Shown: positions 37,724-38,006 of the stretch, one piece after another
How positions within the stretch are numbered: the stretch's first letter is position 1
How the letters are laid out: the number at the start of each line of letters is the position of its first letter
DNA from: an uncultured Granulosicoccaceae bacterium
GTDB lineage: Bacteria > Pseudomonadota > Gammaproteobacteria > Granulosicoccales > Granulosicoccaceae
Direction of reading: 5' to 3'
NCBI GenBank assembly: GCA_937923745.1
Contig: CALDUO010000121.1
Coordinates: forward strand, 1 to 38,006
DNA: 38,006 nt
Notes under the pieces: generated by a model
What the model saw: only the letters and a program-made list of their open reading frames with translations
Told to the model about the DNA's origin: nothing
Databases searched by the model: none
Position numbers and translations under genes: made by a program

Positions 37724-37808
37724 CTCCGGCATTTCTCTGGCTCCGGTATTTCTCTGGCCTCTTCATTGCTCTGGCCTCGTCATTGCTCTGGCCTCGTCAT
37801 TGATACGG
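37724..37808. repeat. 17-bp tandem array, five copies
   Basis: The copies are ctccggcatttctctgg, ctccggtatttctctgg, cctcttcattgctctgg, cctcgtcattgctctgg and cctcgtcattgatacgg, contiguous from 37724. The array changes in two steps from one unit type to the other, as expected of successive duplication with drift. Confidence 0.93.
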
Positions 37809-37994
37809 GTAGCAAACCCGCGAAAAAACCGGCACAGATCTGCCGTCCCGGCATTCACTGTCTGTCGTCGTATCAGGGTCATTTGGTATCGTGCCAACCC
37901 ATCTGATTGACTCCTCATCCGGTCGCAATATGACGTACCGGTAGAACCTCTTTCTGTCTTCTATACTGTTCAATTGAACAAGATAAAGCTTCAC
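37797..37994 (-). CDS. Possible 65-aa protein or C-terminal end of a longer one
   Basis: An open frame on the minus strand (KLYLVQLNSIEDRKRFYRYV) starts at GTG 37994 with GGAGG ideally spaced (seven bases) upstream. The frame is also open to the window edge (Gly-Gly-Gly-Ser), so it could be the end of a longer gene. I do not recognise it; charged and aromatic residues are distributed as in a real protein. Its end overlaps the last repeat copy. Low confidence. Confidence 0.3.
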   Translation of the reverse strand: MKLYLVQLNSIEDRKRFYRYVILRPDEESIRWVGTIPNDPDTTTDSECRDGRSVPVFSRVCYPYQ

Positions 37995-38006
37995 GCTCCC
38001 GCCTCC

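Larger units (their letters stand above)
37639..38006. other. End of window: 17-bp array and a possible minus-strand ORF
   Basis: After the ligase-family stop come the 17-bp array (37724-37808) and a possible minus-strand frame (37797-37994). I saw no terminator with a U-tract. The remainder cannot be judged because the window ends. Confidence 0.4.

Overview
The window reads as chromosomal DNA of a Gammaproteobacterium. The evidence is the run pheS-pheT-ihfA-merR-tRNA-Pro, an order also known from Pseudomonas, together with mnmA-hflD, a full-length acnB and uvrB. Base composition is close to balanced. Genus cannot be read from the sequence. No insertion sequence, phage, integrase or CRISPR array was seen.

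Layout. 1-4783: translation and nucleoid genes (pheS 3' part, pheT, ihfA, a MerR regulator, tRNA-Pro). 4784-6112: a gene-poor stretch with repeats and an AT-rich patch. 6113-8222: an unrecognised 414-residue protein and a short-chain dehydrogenase. 8472-10705: tRNA-Asn (minus) with a clear promoter and terminator, divergent from uvrB. 11327-13933: acnB. 14496-17310 (minus): lysR, mnmA, hflD. 17475-18269: a YdcF/DUF218 membrane protein.

18472-37638 is an exopolysaccharide locus. A UDP-sugar dehydrogenase and a UDP-uronate epimerase lie on the minus strand and should make a uronic-acid type donor. A polyprenyl-phosphate sugar transferase (EpsB type) starts the lipid-linked unit; it is flanked by two paralogous membrane-anchored J-domain proteins on the opposite strand. 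A plus-strand run then encodes a Wza-type export lipoprotein, a Wzz-type chain-length protein, a BY-kinase-like protein that has lost its Walker A lysine, an outer-membrane beta-barrel, a GT4 glycosyltransferase, a Wzx flippase, a GT2 glycosyltransferase, a polysaccharide deacetylase and a Wzy/O-antigen-ligase protein with a long basic tail. The export-Wzz-kinase-barrel order matches loci usually linked to exosortase A (XrtA/PEP-CTERM), but no exosortase is present here.

The most unusual structural signal is outside the genes. Nearly every long intergenic gap carries its own degenerate short tandem array. The unit is most often 13 bp (range 12-17, one of 28), and its sequence differs from gap to gap. 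At least two arrays sit between genes of likely operons, so they are probably transcribed.
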